A stretch of DNA of 64,000 bases from Calliopsis andreniformis (taxonomy: Eukaryota; Arthropoda; Insecta; Hymenoptera; Andrenidae): assembly GCF_051401765.1 (NCBI RefSeq), contig NW_027480429.1:15504157-15568156 (forward strand), read 5' to 3'. A program made the position numbers and the translations under genes. The number at the start of each line of letters is the position of its first letter. Position 1 is the stretch's first letter. The notes under the pieces were generated by a model. It saw nothing but the letters and a program-made list of their open reading frames with translations. It was not told where the DNA came from and made no database searches. Positions 13,945 to 27,058 of this stretch are shown in pieces.

Positions 13945-15106
13945 CAACCTAGGTTTTACTCTAGGGCGTCGCTCCAATAGGTCGAATAGCTAGGGACTTA
14001 GAATTCAACGACAGAAGGATAAAATACAATATATGTACAACAGTTTTTTCATCGTATAAAATGAATACTTGCAAACATTGTGAAAGTTATGGTCATTTCT
14101 ACGTTCCAGGCAACCTAGGCTTCACCCTAGGGCGTTGCTCCACCAGATCGAATAGGTAGGGCCTAAGAAGTCAACGCCATAAGAATAAAATACAATATAA
14201 ATATAACAGTTTTTCCATCGTATAAAACGAATAATAGCAACCAGTGAGAAAGTTATGGTCATTTCTACGTTCCGGGCGACCTAGTCTTCAGTCTGGGGCG
14301 TTGTTCCACCAGATCGAATAGTTAGGGCCTAAGAAGTCAACGCCAGAAGCATAAAATACAATATAAATATAACAGTTTTTCCATCGTATAAAACGAATAA
14401 TAGCAACCAGTGTGAAAGTTATGATCATTTCAACGTTCCGGGCTTCCTAGGCTTCACTCTATGGCGTTGCTCCACCACATCGAATAGCTACGGCCTTAGA
14501 AGTCAACGCCTGAAGCATAAAATGCAATAAAAATACAATAGTTTTTTCACCGTATAACAGGAATAATTGCAACAAGCGTGAAGGTAATGGTCATTTCTGC
14601 GTTCCGGGCAACCTAGGCTTCACCCTAGGGCGTTGTTCCACCAAATCGAATAGTTAGGGCCTAAGAAGTGAACGCCAGAAGCATAAAATACAACATAAAT
14701 ACAACAGTTTTTCCATCATATAAAACGAATAATTGCAACCAGGATGAAAGTTATGGTCATTTCTACTTTCCGGGCAACCTAGGCTTCACCCTAGGGCGCT
14801 GCTCCAACAGATTGATTAGTTAGGGCCTTAGAAGCCAATGCCCGAAGCATAAAATGCAATAAAAGTACAACAGTTCTTCCATCATATAACAGGAATAATT
14901 GCAACCAGTGTGAAAGTAATGGTCATTTCCATGTTCCGGGCAACCTAGGCTTCACTCTAGGGCGTTGCTCCACCAGATCGAATAGTTAGGGCCTTGGAAT
15001 TCAACGCCAGAATTCTAAAATACAATAAAGGTGCAACAGCTTTTCCATCGTATAAAACGAATAATTGCAAACAGTCTGAAAGTAATGGTCATTTCTACGT
15101 TCCCGG

Positions 15107-17430
15107 CAACCTAGGCTTCACCCTAGGGCGCTGTTCCACCAGATCGAATAGGTAGGGCCTAGGAAGTCAACGCAATAAGAATAAAATACAATATAAATAT
15201 AACAGTTTTTCCATCGTATAAAACGAATAATAGCAACCAGTGTGAAGGTTATGGTCATTTCAACCTTCCGGGCAATCTAGGCTTCACTCTAGGGCGTTGC
15301 TCCACCAGATCAATCAGTTAGGGCCTTAGAAGTCAACGCCCGAAGCATAAAATACAAAATAAATAGAACAGTTTTTCCATTGTATAAAACGAATAATTGC
15401 TACCAGTGTAAAAGTTATGGTCATTTCTACGTTCCGGGTAACCTAGGCTTCACTCTAGGGCGTTGCTCCACCAGATCGAATGGTTAGGGCCTTAGAAGTC
15501 CACGCCAGAAGCATAAAATACGATAAAGATGCAACAGTTTTTCCATCGTATAAAACGAATAATTGCAACCAGTGTGAAATTTATGGTCATTCCTACATTC
15601 CGAGCAACCTAGACTTCACTCTAGAGCGTTTCTCCATCAGATCGAATAGTTAGGTCCTTAGAAGTCAACACCAGAAGCATAAAATACGATATAAATACAA
15701 CAGTTTGTCCATCGTAGAACAGGAGTATTTGCAACCAGTGCGAAAGTTATGGTCATTTCTGCGTTCCGGGCAACCTAGGCTTCACTCTAGGGCGTTGCTC
15801 CACCAGATTCAACAGCTAGGGCCATAGAAGTCAACGGCCGAAGCATAAAATACAAAATAAATAGTACAGTTTTTGCATCGTATAAAACGAATAATTGCTA
15901 CCAGTGTGGAAGTTATGGTAATTTCCACGTTCCGGGCAGCCTAGGCTTCACTCTAGGGCGTTGCTCCACCAGATGGAATAGTTAGGACCTTAGAAGTCAA
16001 CGCCAGATGCATAAAATACAATAAAGATGCAACAGCTTTTCCATCGTATGACAGGAATAATTGCAACCAGTTTGAAAGTGATGGTCATTTCTACGTTCCG
16101 GGCAACCTAGGCTACACTCTAGGGCGTTGTTCCACGAGATCGAACAGTTAGGCCCTAAGAAGTCAACGCCAGAAGCATAAAATACAATATAAATATAACG
16201 GTTTTTCCATCGTATAAAACGAATGATAGCAACCAGTGTGAAAGTTATGGTCATTTCTACGTTCCGGGCAACCTAGGCTTCACTCTAGGGCGTTGCTCCA
16301 CCAGATTGAATAGTTAGGGCCTTAGAAGTTAACGCCCGAAGCATAAAATACGATATAAATACAACAGCTTTTCCATCGTATAAAACGGATAATTGCAACC
16401 AGTGTGAAAGTAATGGTCATTTCTACGTTCCGAGCAACCTAGGCGTCACTCTAGGGCGTTGCTCCACCAGATCGAATAGCTAGGGACTTAGAATTCATCT
16501 CTAAAAGCATAAAATACAATTAAAATACAACAGTTTTTCCATCGTATAACAGGAATAATTGCAACCAGTGTGAAAGTAATGGTCATTTCTACGTTCCGGG
16601 CAACGTAGGTTTCACTCTAGGCCGTTGATCAGCCAGAGGGAATAGTTAGGGCCTAAGGACTCAACTCCAGAAGCATAAAATACAATATAAATACAACAGT
16701 TTTTCAATCGTATAAAACGAATAATTGCAACCAGTGTGAAAGTTATGGTCATTTCTACGTTCCGGGCAACCTAGGTTTCACTCTAGGGCGTCGCTCCAAT
16801 AGGTCGAATAGCTAGGGACTTAGAATTCAACGCCAGAAGGATAAAATACAATATATGTACATCAGTTTTTTCATCGTATAAAATGAATACTTGCAAACAT
16901 TGTGAAAGTTATGGTCATTTCCACGTTCCAGGCAACCTAGGCTTCGCCCTAGGGCGTTGTTCCACCAGATCGAATAGGTAGGGCCTAAGAAGTCAACGCC
17001 ATAAGAATAAAATACAATATAAATATAACAGTTTTTCCATCGTATAAAACGAATAATAGCAACCAGTGTGAAAGTTATGGTCATTTCAACGTTCCGGGCA
17101 ACCTAGTCTTCACTCTAGGGCGTTGTTCCACCAGATCGAACAGTTAGGCCCTAAGAAGTCAACGCCAGAAGCATAAAATACAATATAAATATAACAGTTT
17201 TTCCATCGTATAAAACGAATGATAGCAACCAGTGTGAAAGTTATGGTCATTTCTACGTTCCGGGCAACCTAGGCTTCACTCTAGGGCGTTGCTCCACCAG
17301 ATCGAATAGTTATTGCCTTAGAAGTCAACGCCCGAAGCATAAAATACAAAATAAATAAAACAGTTTTTCCATTGTATGAAACGAATAACTGCAACCAGTA
17401 TGAAACTTATGGTCTTTTCCACTTTCCGAG
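15107..17430 (+). repeat. 45-monomer HOR, truncated copy 3
   Basis: Fourteen monomers: a-b-c-d-e-f-g-E-j-k-l-m-g-h. They follow copies 1 and 2 closely to 16932. The monomer at 16933 then carries the CTTCGCCC head seen in the m/g hybrid of copies 1 and 2, but keeps an m-type body and is followed by a complete g monomer (17099). It therefore looks like the state before the one-monomer fusion. At about 17395-17430 the sequence passes into the 21-monomer HOR. Confidence 0.88.
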
Positions 17431-20400
17431 CAACCTAGGCTTCACCCTAGGGCGTTGCTCCAACAGATTGAATAGTTAGGGCCTTAGAAGTCAACGCCCG
17501 AAGCATAAAATACGATATAAATACAACAGCTTTTCCATCGTATAAAACGGATAATTGCAACCAGTGTGAAAGTAATGGTCATTTCTACGTTCCGAGCAAC
17601 CTAGGCGTCACTCTAGGGCGTTGCTCCACCAGATCGAATAGCTAGGGACTTAGAATTCATCTCTAAAAGCATAAAACACAATTAAAATACAACAGTTTTT
17701 CCATCGTATAACAGGAATAATTGCAACCAGTGTGAAAGTAATGGTCATTTCTACGTTCCGGGCAACGTAGGTTTCACTCTAGGGCATTGATCCGCCAGAG
17801 GGAATAGTTAGGGCCTAAGGAGTCAACTCCAGAAGCATAAAATACAATATAAATACAACAGTTTTTCAATCGTATAAAACGAATATTTGCAACCAGTGTG
17901 AAAGTTATGGTCATTTCTACGTTCCGGGCAACCTAGGTTTTACTCTAGGGCGTCGCTCCAATAGGTCGAATAGCTAGGGAATTAGAATTCAACGCCAGAA
18001 GGAGAAAATACAATATATGTACAACAGTTTTTTCATCGTATAAAATGAATACTTGCAAACATTGTGAAAGTTATGGTCATTTCTACGTTCCAGGCAACCT
18101 AGGCTTCACCCTAGGGCGTTGTTCCACCAGATCGAATAGGAAGGGCCTAAGAAGTCAACGCCATAAGAATAAAATACAATATAAATATAACAGTTTTTCC
18201 ATCGTATAAAACGAATAATAGCAGCCAGTGTGAAAGTTATGGTCATTTCAACGTTCCGGGCAACCTAGGCTTTACTCTAGGGCGTTGTTCCACCAGATCG
18301 AACAGTTAGGCCCTAAGAAGTCAACGCCAGAAGCATAAAATACAATATAAATATAACAGTTTTTCCATCGTATAAAACGAATGATAGCAACCAGTGTGAA
18401 AGTTATGGTCATTTCTACGTTCCGGGCAACCTAGGCTTCACTCTAGGGCGTTGCTCCACCAGATCGAATAGTTATTGCCTTAGAAGTCAACGCCCGAAGC
18501 ATAAAATACAAAATAAATAAAACAGTTTTTCCATTGTATGAAACGAATAATTGCAACCAGTATGAAACTTATGGTCTTTTCCACTTTCCGAGCAACCTAG
18601 GCTTCACCCTAGGGCGTGGCTCCAACAGATTGAATAGTTAGGGCCTTAGAGGTCAACGCCCGAAGCATAAAATACGATATAAATACAACAGCTTTTCCAT
18701 CGTATAAAACGAATAATTGCAACCAGTGTGAAAGTTATGGTCATTTCAACGTTCCGGGCTTCCTAGGCTTCACTCTATGGCGTTGCTCCACCACATCGAA
18801 TAGCTACGGCCTTAGAAGTCAACGCCTGAAGCATAAAATGCAATAAAAATACAACAGTTTTTCCATCATATAAAACGAATAATTGCAACCAGGATGAAAG
18901 TTATGGTCATTTCTACTTTCCGGGCAACCTAGGCTTCACCCTAGGGCGCTGCTCCAACAGATTGATTAGTTAGGGCCTTAGAAGTCAATGCCCGAAGCAT
19001 AAAATGCAATAAAAGTACAACAGTTCTTCCATCATATAACAGGAATAATTGCAACCAGTGTGAAAGTAATGGTCATTTCCATGTCCCGGGCAACCTAGGC
19101 TTCACTCTAGGGCGTTGCTCCACCAGATCGAATAGTTAGGGCCTTAGAATTCAACGCCAGAATTCTAAAATACGATAAAGATGCAACAGTTTTTCCATCG
19201 TATAAAACGAACAATTGCAACCAGTGTGAAATTTATGGTCATTCCTACATTCCGAGCAACCTAGACTTCACTCTAGAGCGTTTCTCCACCAGATCGAATA
19301 GTTAGGTCCTTAGAAGTCAACGCCCGAAGCATAAAATACAAAATAAATAAAACAGTTTTTCCATTGTATGAAACGAATAATTGCAACCAGTATGAAACTT
19401 ATGGTCTTTTCCACTTTCCGAGCAACCTAGGCTTCACCCTAGGGCGTTGCTCCAACAGATTGAATAGTTAGGGCCTTAGAAGTCAACGCCCGAAGCATAA
19501 AATACGATATAAATACAACAGCTTTTCCATCGTATAAAACGGATAATTGCAACCAGTGTGAAAGTAATGGTCATTTCTACGTTCCGAGCAACCTAGGCGT
19601 CACTCTAGGGCGTTGCTCCACCAGATCGAATAGCTAGGGACTTAGAATTCATCTCTAAAAGCATAAAATACAATTAAAATACAACAGTTTTTCCATCGTA
19701 TAACAGGAATAATTGCAACCAGTGTGAAAGTAATGGTCATTTCTACGTTCCGGGCAACGTAGGTTTCACTCTAGGGCGTTGATCCGCCAGAGGGAATAGT
19801 TAGGGCCTAAGGAGTCAACTCCAGAAGCATAAGATACAATATAAATACAACAGTTTTTCAATCGTATAAAACGAATATTTGCAACCAGTGTGAAAGTTAT
19901 GGTCATTTCTACGTTCCGGGCAACCTAGGTTTTAATCTAGGGCGTCGCTCCAATAGGTCGAATAGCTAGGGACTTAGAATTCAACGCCAGAAGGAGAAAA
20001 TACAATATATGTACAACAGTTTTTTCATCGTATAAAATGAATACTTGCAAACATTGTGAAAGTTATGGTCATTTCTACGTTCCAGGCAACCTAGGCTTCA
20101 CCCTAGGGCGTTGTTCCACCAGATCGAATAGGTAGGGCCTAAGAAGTCAACGCCATAAGAATAAAATACAATATAAATATAACAGTTTTTCCATCGTATA
20201 AAACGAATAATAGCAGCCAGTGTGAAAGTTATGGTCATTTCAACGTTCCGGGCAACCTAGGCTTCACTCTAGGGCGTTGTTCCACCAGATCGAACAGTTA
20301 GGCCCTAAGAAGTCAACGCCAGAAGCATAAAATACAATATAAATATAACAGTTTTTCCATCGTATAAAACGAATAATTGCAACCAGTGTGAAATTTATGG

Positions 20401-20916
20401 TCATTCCTACATTCCGAGCAACCTAGACTTCACTCTAGAGCGTTTCTCCACCACATCGAATAGTTAGGTCCTTAGAAGTCAACGCCAGAAGCATAAAATA
20501 CGATATAAATACAACAGTTTGTCCATCGTAGAAAAGGAATATTTGCAACCAGTGCGAAAGTTATTGTCATTTCTGCGTTCCGGGCAACCTAGGCTTCACT
20601 CTAGGGCGTTGCTCCACCAGATTCAACAGTTAGGGCCTTAGAAGTCAACGCCCGAAGCATAAAATACAAAATAAATAGTACAGTTTTTGCATCGTATAAA
20701 ACGAATAATTGCTACCAGTTTGGAAGTTATGGTCATTTCCACGTTCCGGGCAGCCTAGGCTTCACTCTAGGGCGTTGCTCCACCAGATGGAATAGTTAGG
20801 GCCTTAGAAGTCAACGCCCGAAGCATAAAATACAAAATAATTAAAACAGTTTTTCCATTGTATGAAACGAATAATTGCAACCCGTATGAAACTTATGGCC
20901 TTTTCCACTTTCCGAG
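17431..20916 (+). repeat. 21-monomer higher-order repeat, copy 1
   Basis: 3486 bp = 21 x 166. Order: i-j-k-l-m-g-h, i/n hybrid (18593, head reads CGTGGCTCC), o/p hybrid, q, r/c hybrid, d/h hybrid, i-j-k-l-m, g/c hybrid, d-e, f/h hybrid. Markers shared with the next copy and rare elsewhere include AGGAAGGGCC in the m monomer at 18095, AGAAGGAGAAAATAC in l and CATGTCCCGGG before 19091. The true duplication junction lies some 36 bp upstream, in the tail of the h monomer, where the copies start to agree. Confidence 0.93.
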
Positions 20917-23900
20917 CAACCTAGGCTTCACCCTAGGGCGTTGCTCCAACAGATTGAATAGTTAGGGCCTTAGAAGTCAACGCCCGAAGCATAAAATACG
21001 ATATAAATACAACAGCTTTTCCATCGTATAAAACGGATAATTGCAACCAGTGTGAAAGTAATGGTCATTTCTACGTTCCGAGCAACCTAGGCGTCACTCT
21101 AGGGCGTTGCTCCACCAGATCGAATAGCTAGGGACTTAGAATTCATCTCTAAAAGCATAAAACACAATTAAAATACAACAGTTTTTCCATCGTATAACAG
21201 GAATAATTGCAACCAGTGTGAAAGTAATGGTCATTTCTACGTTCCGGGCAACGTAGGTTTCACTCTAGGGCATTGATCCGCCAGAGGGAATAGTTAGGGC
21301 CTAAGGAGTCAACTCCAGAAGCATAAAATACAATATAAATACAACAGTTTTTCAATCGTATAAAACGAATATTTGCAACCAGTGTGAAAGTTATGGTCAT
21401 TTCTACGTTCCGGGCAACCTAGGTTTTACTCTAGGGCGTCGCTCCAATAGGTCGAATAGCTAGGGAATTAGAATTCAACGCCAGAAGGAGAAAATACAAT
21501 ATATGTACAACAGTTTTTTCATCGTATAAAATGAATACTTGCAAACATTGTGAAAGTTATGGTCATTTCTACGTTCCAGGCAACCTAGGCTTCACCCTAG
21601 GGCGTTGTTCCACCAGATCGAATAGGAAGGGCCTAAGAAGTCAACGCCATAAGAATAAAATACAATATAAATATAACAGTTTTTCCATCGTATAAAACGA
21701 ATAATAGCAGCCAGTGTGAAAGTTATGGTCATTTCAACGTTCCGGGCAACCTAGGCTTTACTCTAGGGCGTTGTTCCACCAGATCGAACAGTTAGGCCCT
21801 AAGAAGTCAACGCCAGAAGCATAAAATACAATATAAATATAACAGTTTTTCCATCGTATAAAACGAATGATAGCAACCAGTGTGAAAGTTATGGTCATTT
21901 CTACGTTCCGGGCAACCTAGGCTTCACTCTAGGGCGTTGCTCCACCAGATCGAATAGTTATTGCCTTAGAAGTCAACGCCCGAAGCATAAAATACAAAAT
22001 AAATAAAACAGTTTTTCCATTGTATGAAACGAATAATTGCAACCAGTATGAAACTTATGGTCTTTTCCACTTTCCGAGCAACCTAGGCTTCACCCTAGGG
22101 CGTGGCTCCAACAGATTGAATAGTTAGGGCCTTAGAGGTCAACGCCCGAAGCATAAAATACGATATAAATACAACAGCTTTTCCATCGTATAAAACGAAT
22201 AATTGCAACCAGTGTGAAAGTTATGGTCATTTCAACGTTCCGGGCTTCCTAGGCTTCACTCTATGGCGTTGCTCCACCACATCGAATAGCTACGGCCTTA
22301 GAAGTCAACGCCTGAAGCATAAAATGCAATAAAAATACAACAGTTTTTCCATCATATAAAACGAATAATTGCAACCAGGATGAAAGTTATGGTCATTTCT
22401 ACTTTCCGGGCAACCTAGGCTTCACCCTAGGGCGCTGCTCCAACAGATTGATTAGTTAGGGCCTTAGAAGTCAATGCCCGAAGCATAAAATGCAATAAAA
22501 GTACAACAGTTCTTCCATCATATAACAGGAATAATTGCAACCAGTGTGAAAGTAATGGTCATTTCCATGTCCCGGGCAACCTAGGCTTCACTCTAGGGCG
22601 TTGCTCCACCAGATCGAATAGTTAGGGCCTTAGAATTCAACGCCAGAATTCTAAAATACGATAAAGATGCAACAGTTTTTCCATCGTATAAAACGAACAA
22701 TTGCAACCAGTGTGAAATTTATGGTCATTCCTACATTCCGAGCAACCTAGACTTCACTCTAGAGCGTTTCTCCACCAGATCGAATAGTTAGGTCCTTAGA
22801 AGTCAACGCCCGAAGCATAAAATACAAAATAAATAAAACAGTTTTTCCATTGTATGAAACGAATAATTGCAACCAGTATGAAACTTATGGTCTTTTCCAC
22901 TTTCCGAGCAACCTAGGCTTCACCCTAGGGCGTTGCTCCAACAGATTGAATAGTTAGGGCCTTAGAAGTCAACGCCCGAAGCATAAAATACGATATAAAT
23001 ACAACAGCTTTTCCATCGTATAAAACGGATAATTGCAACCAGTGTGAAAGTAATGGTCATTTCTACGTTCCGAGCAACCTAGGCGTCACTCTAGGGCGTT
23101 GCTCCACCAGATCGAATAGCTAGGGACTTAGAATTCATCTCTAAAAGCATAAAATACAATTAAAATACAACAGTTTTTCCATCGTATAACAGGAATAATT
23201 GCAACCAGTGTGAAAGTAATGGTCATTTCTACGTTCCGGGCAACGTAGGTTTCACTCTAGGGCGTTGATCCGCCAGAGGGAATAGTTAGGGCCTAAGGAG
23301 TCAACTCCAGAAGCATAAGATACAATATAAATACAACAGTTTTTCAATCGTATAAAACGAATATTTGCAACCAGTGTGAAAGTTATGGTCATTTCTACGT
23401 TCCGGGCAACTTAGGTTTTAATCTAGGGCGTCGCTCCAATAGGTCGAATAGCTAGGGACTTAGAATTCAACGCCAGAAGGAGAAAATACAATATATGTAC
23501 AACAGTTTTTTCATCGTATAAAATGAATACTTGCAAACATTGTGAAAGTTATGGTCATTTCTACGTTCCAGGCAACCTAGGCTTCACCCTAGGGCGTTGT
23601 TCCACCAGATCGAATAGGTAGGGCCTAAGAAGTCAACGCCATAAGAATAAAATACAATATAAATATAACAGTTTTTCCATCGTATAAAACGAATAATAGC
23701 AGCCAGTGTGAAAGTTATGGTCATTTCAACGTTCCGGGCAACCTAGGCTTCACTCTAGGGCGTTGTTCCACCAGATCGAACAGTTAGGCCCTAAGAAGTC
23801 AACGCCAGAAGCATAAAATACAATATAAATATAACAGTTTTTCCATCGTATAAAACGAATAATTGCAACCAGTGTGAAATTTATGGTCATTCCTACATTC

Positions 23901-24402
23901 CGAGCAACCTAGACTTCACTCTAGAGCGTTTCTCCACCACATCGAATAGTTAGGTCCTTAGAAGTCAACGCCAGAAGCATAAAATACGATATAAATACAA
24001 CAGTTTGTCCATCGTAGAAAAGGAATATTTGCAACCAGTGCGAAAGTTATTGTCATTTCTGCGTTCCGGGCAACCTAGGCTTCACTCTAGGGCGTTGCTC
24101 CACCAGATTCAACAGTTAGGGCCTTAGAAGTCAACGCCCGAAGCATAAAATACAAAATAAATAGTACAGTTTTTGCATCGTATAAAACGAATAATTGCTA
24201 CCAGTTTGGAAGTTATGGTCATTTCCACGTTCCGGGCAGCCTAGGCTTCACTCTAGGGCGTTGCTCCACCAGATGGAATAGTTAGGGCCTTAGAAGTCAA
24301 CGCCCGAAGCATAAAATACAAAATAATTAAAACAGTTTTTCCATTGTATGAAACGAATAATTGCAACCCGTATGAAACTTATGGCCTTTTCCACTTTCCG
24401 AG
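20917..24402 (+). repeat. 21-monomer higher-order repeat, copy 2
   Basis: Same 21 monomers in the same order at an offset of exactly 3486 bp. By eye the only base difference I noticed within this frame is C to T at 23411 (CAACTTAGG for CAACCTAGG in the l monomer). Even the hybrid monomers are identical, so this is either a very recent duplication or an assembly duplication. Confidence 0.93.
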
Positions 24403-24734
24403 CAACCTAGGCTTCACCCTAGGGCGTTGCTCCAACAGATTGAATAGTTAGGGCCTTAGAAGTCAACGCCCGAAGCATAAAATACGATATAAATACAACA
24501 GCTTTTCCATCGTATAAAACGGATAATTGCAACCAGTGTGAAAGTAATGGTCATTTCTACGTTCCGAGCAACCTAGGCGTCACTCTAGGGCGTTGCTCCA
24601 CCAGATTGAATAGCTAGGGACTTAGAATTCATCTCTAAATGCATAAAATACAATTAAAATACAACAGTTTTTCTATCGTATAACAGGAATAATTGCAACC
24701 AGTGTGAAAGTAATGGTCATTTCTACGTTCCGGG
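24403..24734 (+). repeat. Start of a third 21-mer copy, broken off
   Basis: Two monomers (i, j) continue the 21-monomer order. The array then jumps from the tail of j (ending TTCCGGGCAACC) straight to l at 24735. The expected k monomer is missing, which marks the breakpoint to the 7-monomer HOR. Confidence 0.8.
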
Positions 24735-25896
24735 CAACCTAGGTTTCACTCTAGGGCGTCGCTCCAATAGGTCGAATAGCGAGGGACTTAGAATTCAACG
24801 CCAGAAGGATAAAATACAATATATGTACATCAGTTTTTTCATCGTATAAAATGAATACTTGCAAACGTTGTGAAAGTTATGGTCATTTCCACGTTCCAGG
24901 CAACCTAGGCTTCACCCTAGGGCGTTGTCCCACCAGATCGAATAGGTAGGGCCTAAGAAGTCAACGCCATAAGAATAAAATACAATATATATATAACAGT
25001 TTTTCCATCGTATAAAACGAATAATAGCAACCAGTGTGAAAGTTATGGTCATTTCAACGTTCCGGGCAACCTAGGCTTCACTCTAGGGCGTTGTTCCACC
25101 AGATCGAACAGTTAGGCCCTAAGAAGTCAACGCCAGAAGCATAAAATACAATATAAATATAACAGTTTTTCCATCGTATAAAACGAATGATAGCAACCAG
25201 TGTGAAAGTTATGGTCATTTCTACGTTCCGGGCAACCTAGGCTTCACTCTAGGGCGTTGCTCCACCAGATCGAATAGTTATTGCCTTAGAAGTCAACGCC
25301 CGAAGCATAAAATACAAAATAAATAAAACAGTTTTTCCATTGTATGAAACGAATAATTGCAACCAGTATGAAACTTATGGTCTTTTCCACTTTCCGAGCA
25401 ACCTAGGCTTCACTCTAGGGCGTTGCTCCACCAGATTAAATAGTTAGGGCCTTAGAAGTCAACGCCCGAAGCATAAAATACGATATAAATACAACAGCTT
25501 TTCCATCGTATAAAACGGATAATTGCAACCAGTGTGAAAGTAATGGTCATTTCTACGTTCCGAGCAACCTAGGCGTCACTCTAGGGCGTTGCTCCACCAG
25601 ATCGAATAGCTAGGGACTTAGAATTCATCTCTAAAAGCATAAAATACAATTAAAATACAACAGTTTTTCCATCGTATAACAGGAATAATTGCAACCAGTG
25701 TGAAAGTAATGGTCATTTCTACGTTCCGGGCAACGTAGGTTTCACTCTAGGGCGTTGATCCGCCAGTGGGAATAGTTAGGGCCTAAGGACTCAACTCCAG
25801 AAGCATAAAATACAATATAAATACAACAGTTTTTCAATCGTATAAAACGAATAATTGCAACCAGTGTGAAAGTTATGGTCATTTCTACGTTCCGGG
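24735..25896 (+). repeat. 7-monomer HOR (l-m-g-h-E-j-k), copy 1
   Basis: 1162 bp = 7 x 166. It contains l (GTCGCTCCAATAGG), m (GGTAGGGCC, CCATAAG), g (GAACAGTTAGGCCC), h (GTTATTGCC), an E-type monomer (CCACCAGATTAAATAG at 25399), j and k. The l monomer has the ATGTACATCAG variant that is repeated in the next copy. Confidence 0.9.
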
Positions 25897-27058
25897 CAAC
25901 CTAGGTTTCACTCTAGGGCGTCGTTCCAATAGGTCGAATAGCTAGGGACTTAGAATTCAACGCCAGAAGGATAAAATACAATATATGTACATCAGTTTTT
26001 TCATCGTATAAAATGAATACTTGCAAACATTGTGAAAGTTATGGTCATTTCCACGTTCCAGGCAACCTAGGCTTCACCCTAGGGCGTTGTTCCACCAGAT
26101 CGAATAGGTAGGGCCTAAGAAGTCAACGCCATAAGAATAAAATACAATATATATATAACAGTTTTTCCATCGTATAAAGCGAATAATAGCAACCAGTGTG
26201 AAAGTTATGGTCATTTCAACGTTCCGGGCAACCTAGGCTTCACTCTAGGGCGTTGTTCCACCAGATCGAACAGTTAGGCCCTAAGAAGTCAACGCCAGAA
26301 GCATAAAATACAATATAAATATAACAGTTTTTCCATCGTATAAAACGAATGATAGCAACCAGTGTGAAAGTTATGGTCATTTCTACGTTCCGGGCAACCT
26401 AGGCTTCACTCTAGGGCGTTGCTCCACCAGATCGAATAGTTATTGCCTTAGAAGTCAACGCCCGAAGCATAAAATACAAAATAAATAAAACAGTTTTTCC
26501 ATTCTATGAAACGAATAATTGCAACCAGTATGAAACTTATGGTCTTTTCCACTTTCCGAGCAACCTAGGCTTCACCCTAGGGCGTTGCTCCAACAGATTG
26601 AATAGTTAGGGCCTTAGAAGTCAACGCCCGAAGCATAAAATACGATATAAATACAACAGCTTTTCCATCGTATAAAACGGATAATTGCAACCAGTGTGAA
26701 AGTAATTGTCATTTCTGCATTCCGAGCAACCTAGGCGTCACTCTAGGGCGTTGCTCCACCAGATCGAATAGCTAGGGACTTAGAATTCATCTCTAAAAGC
26801 ATAAAATACAATTAAAATACAACAGTTTTTCCATCGTATAACAGGAATAATTGCAACCAGTGTGAAAGTAATGGTCATTTCTACGTTCCGGGCAACGTAG
26901 GTTTCACTCTAGGGCGTTGATCCTCCAGAGGGAATAGTTAGGGCCTAAGGAGTCAACTCCAGAAGCATCAAATACAATATAAATACAACAGTTTTTCAAT
27001 CGTATAAAACGAATAATTGCAACCAGTGTGAAAGATATGGTCACTTCTACGTTCCGGG
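25897..27058 (+). repeat. 7-monomer HOR (l-m-g-h-i-j-k), copy 2
   Basis: Second copy at offset 1162 bp (ATGTACATCAG at 24823 and 25985). It differs by having a full i monomer (CTCCAACAGATTG) where copy 1 has the h/i hybrid E, and GATCCTCCAG for GATCCGCCAG in k. Confidence 0.88.

Larger units (their letters stand above)
7471..15106 (+). repeat. 46-monomer higher-order repeat, copy 2
   Basis: 46 monomers matching copy 1 monomer by monomer with few base differences. Structural changes: E is replaced by h, i and an h/i hybrid (8634-9131), adding two monomers; a j monomer is missing between 13613 and 13779; q is present at 14775 where copy 1 has l. Two single-base length changes cancel: one extra base near 7586 and one missing base near 13087. 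Variants such as CAACCCGTATG (near 4614 and 12415) and the ACTCTAAGG/ACTCTAGGG alternatives can be followed between copies. Confidence 0.92.
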
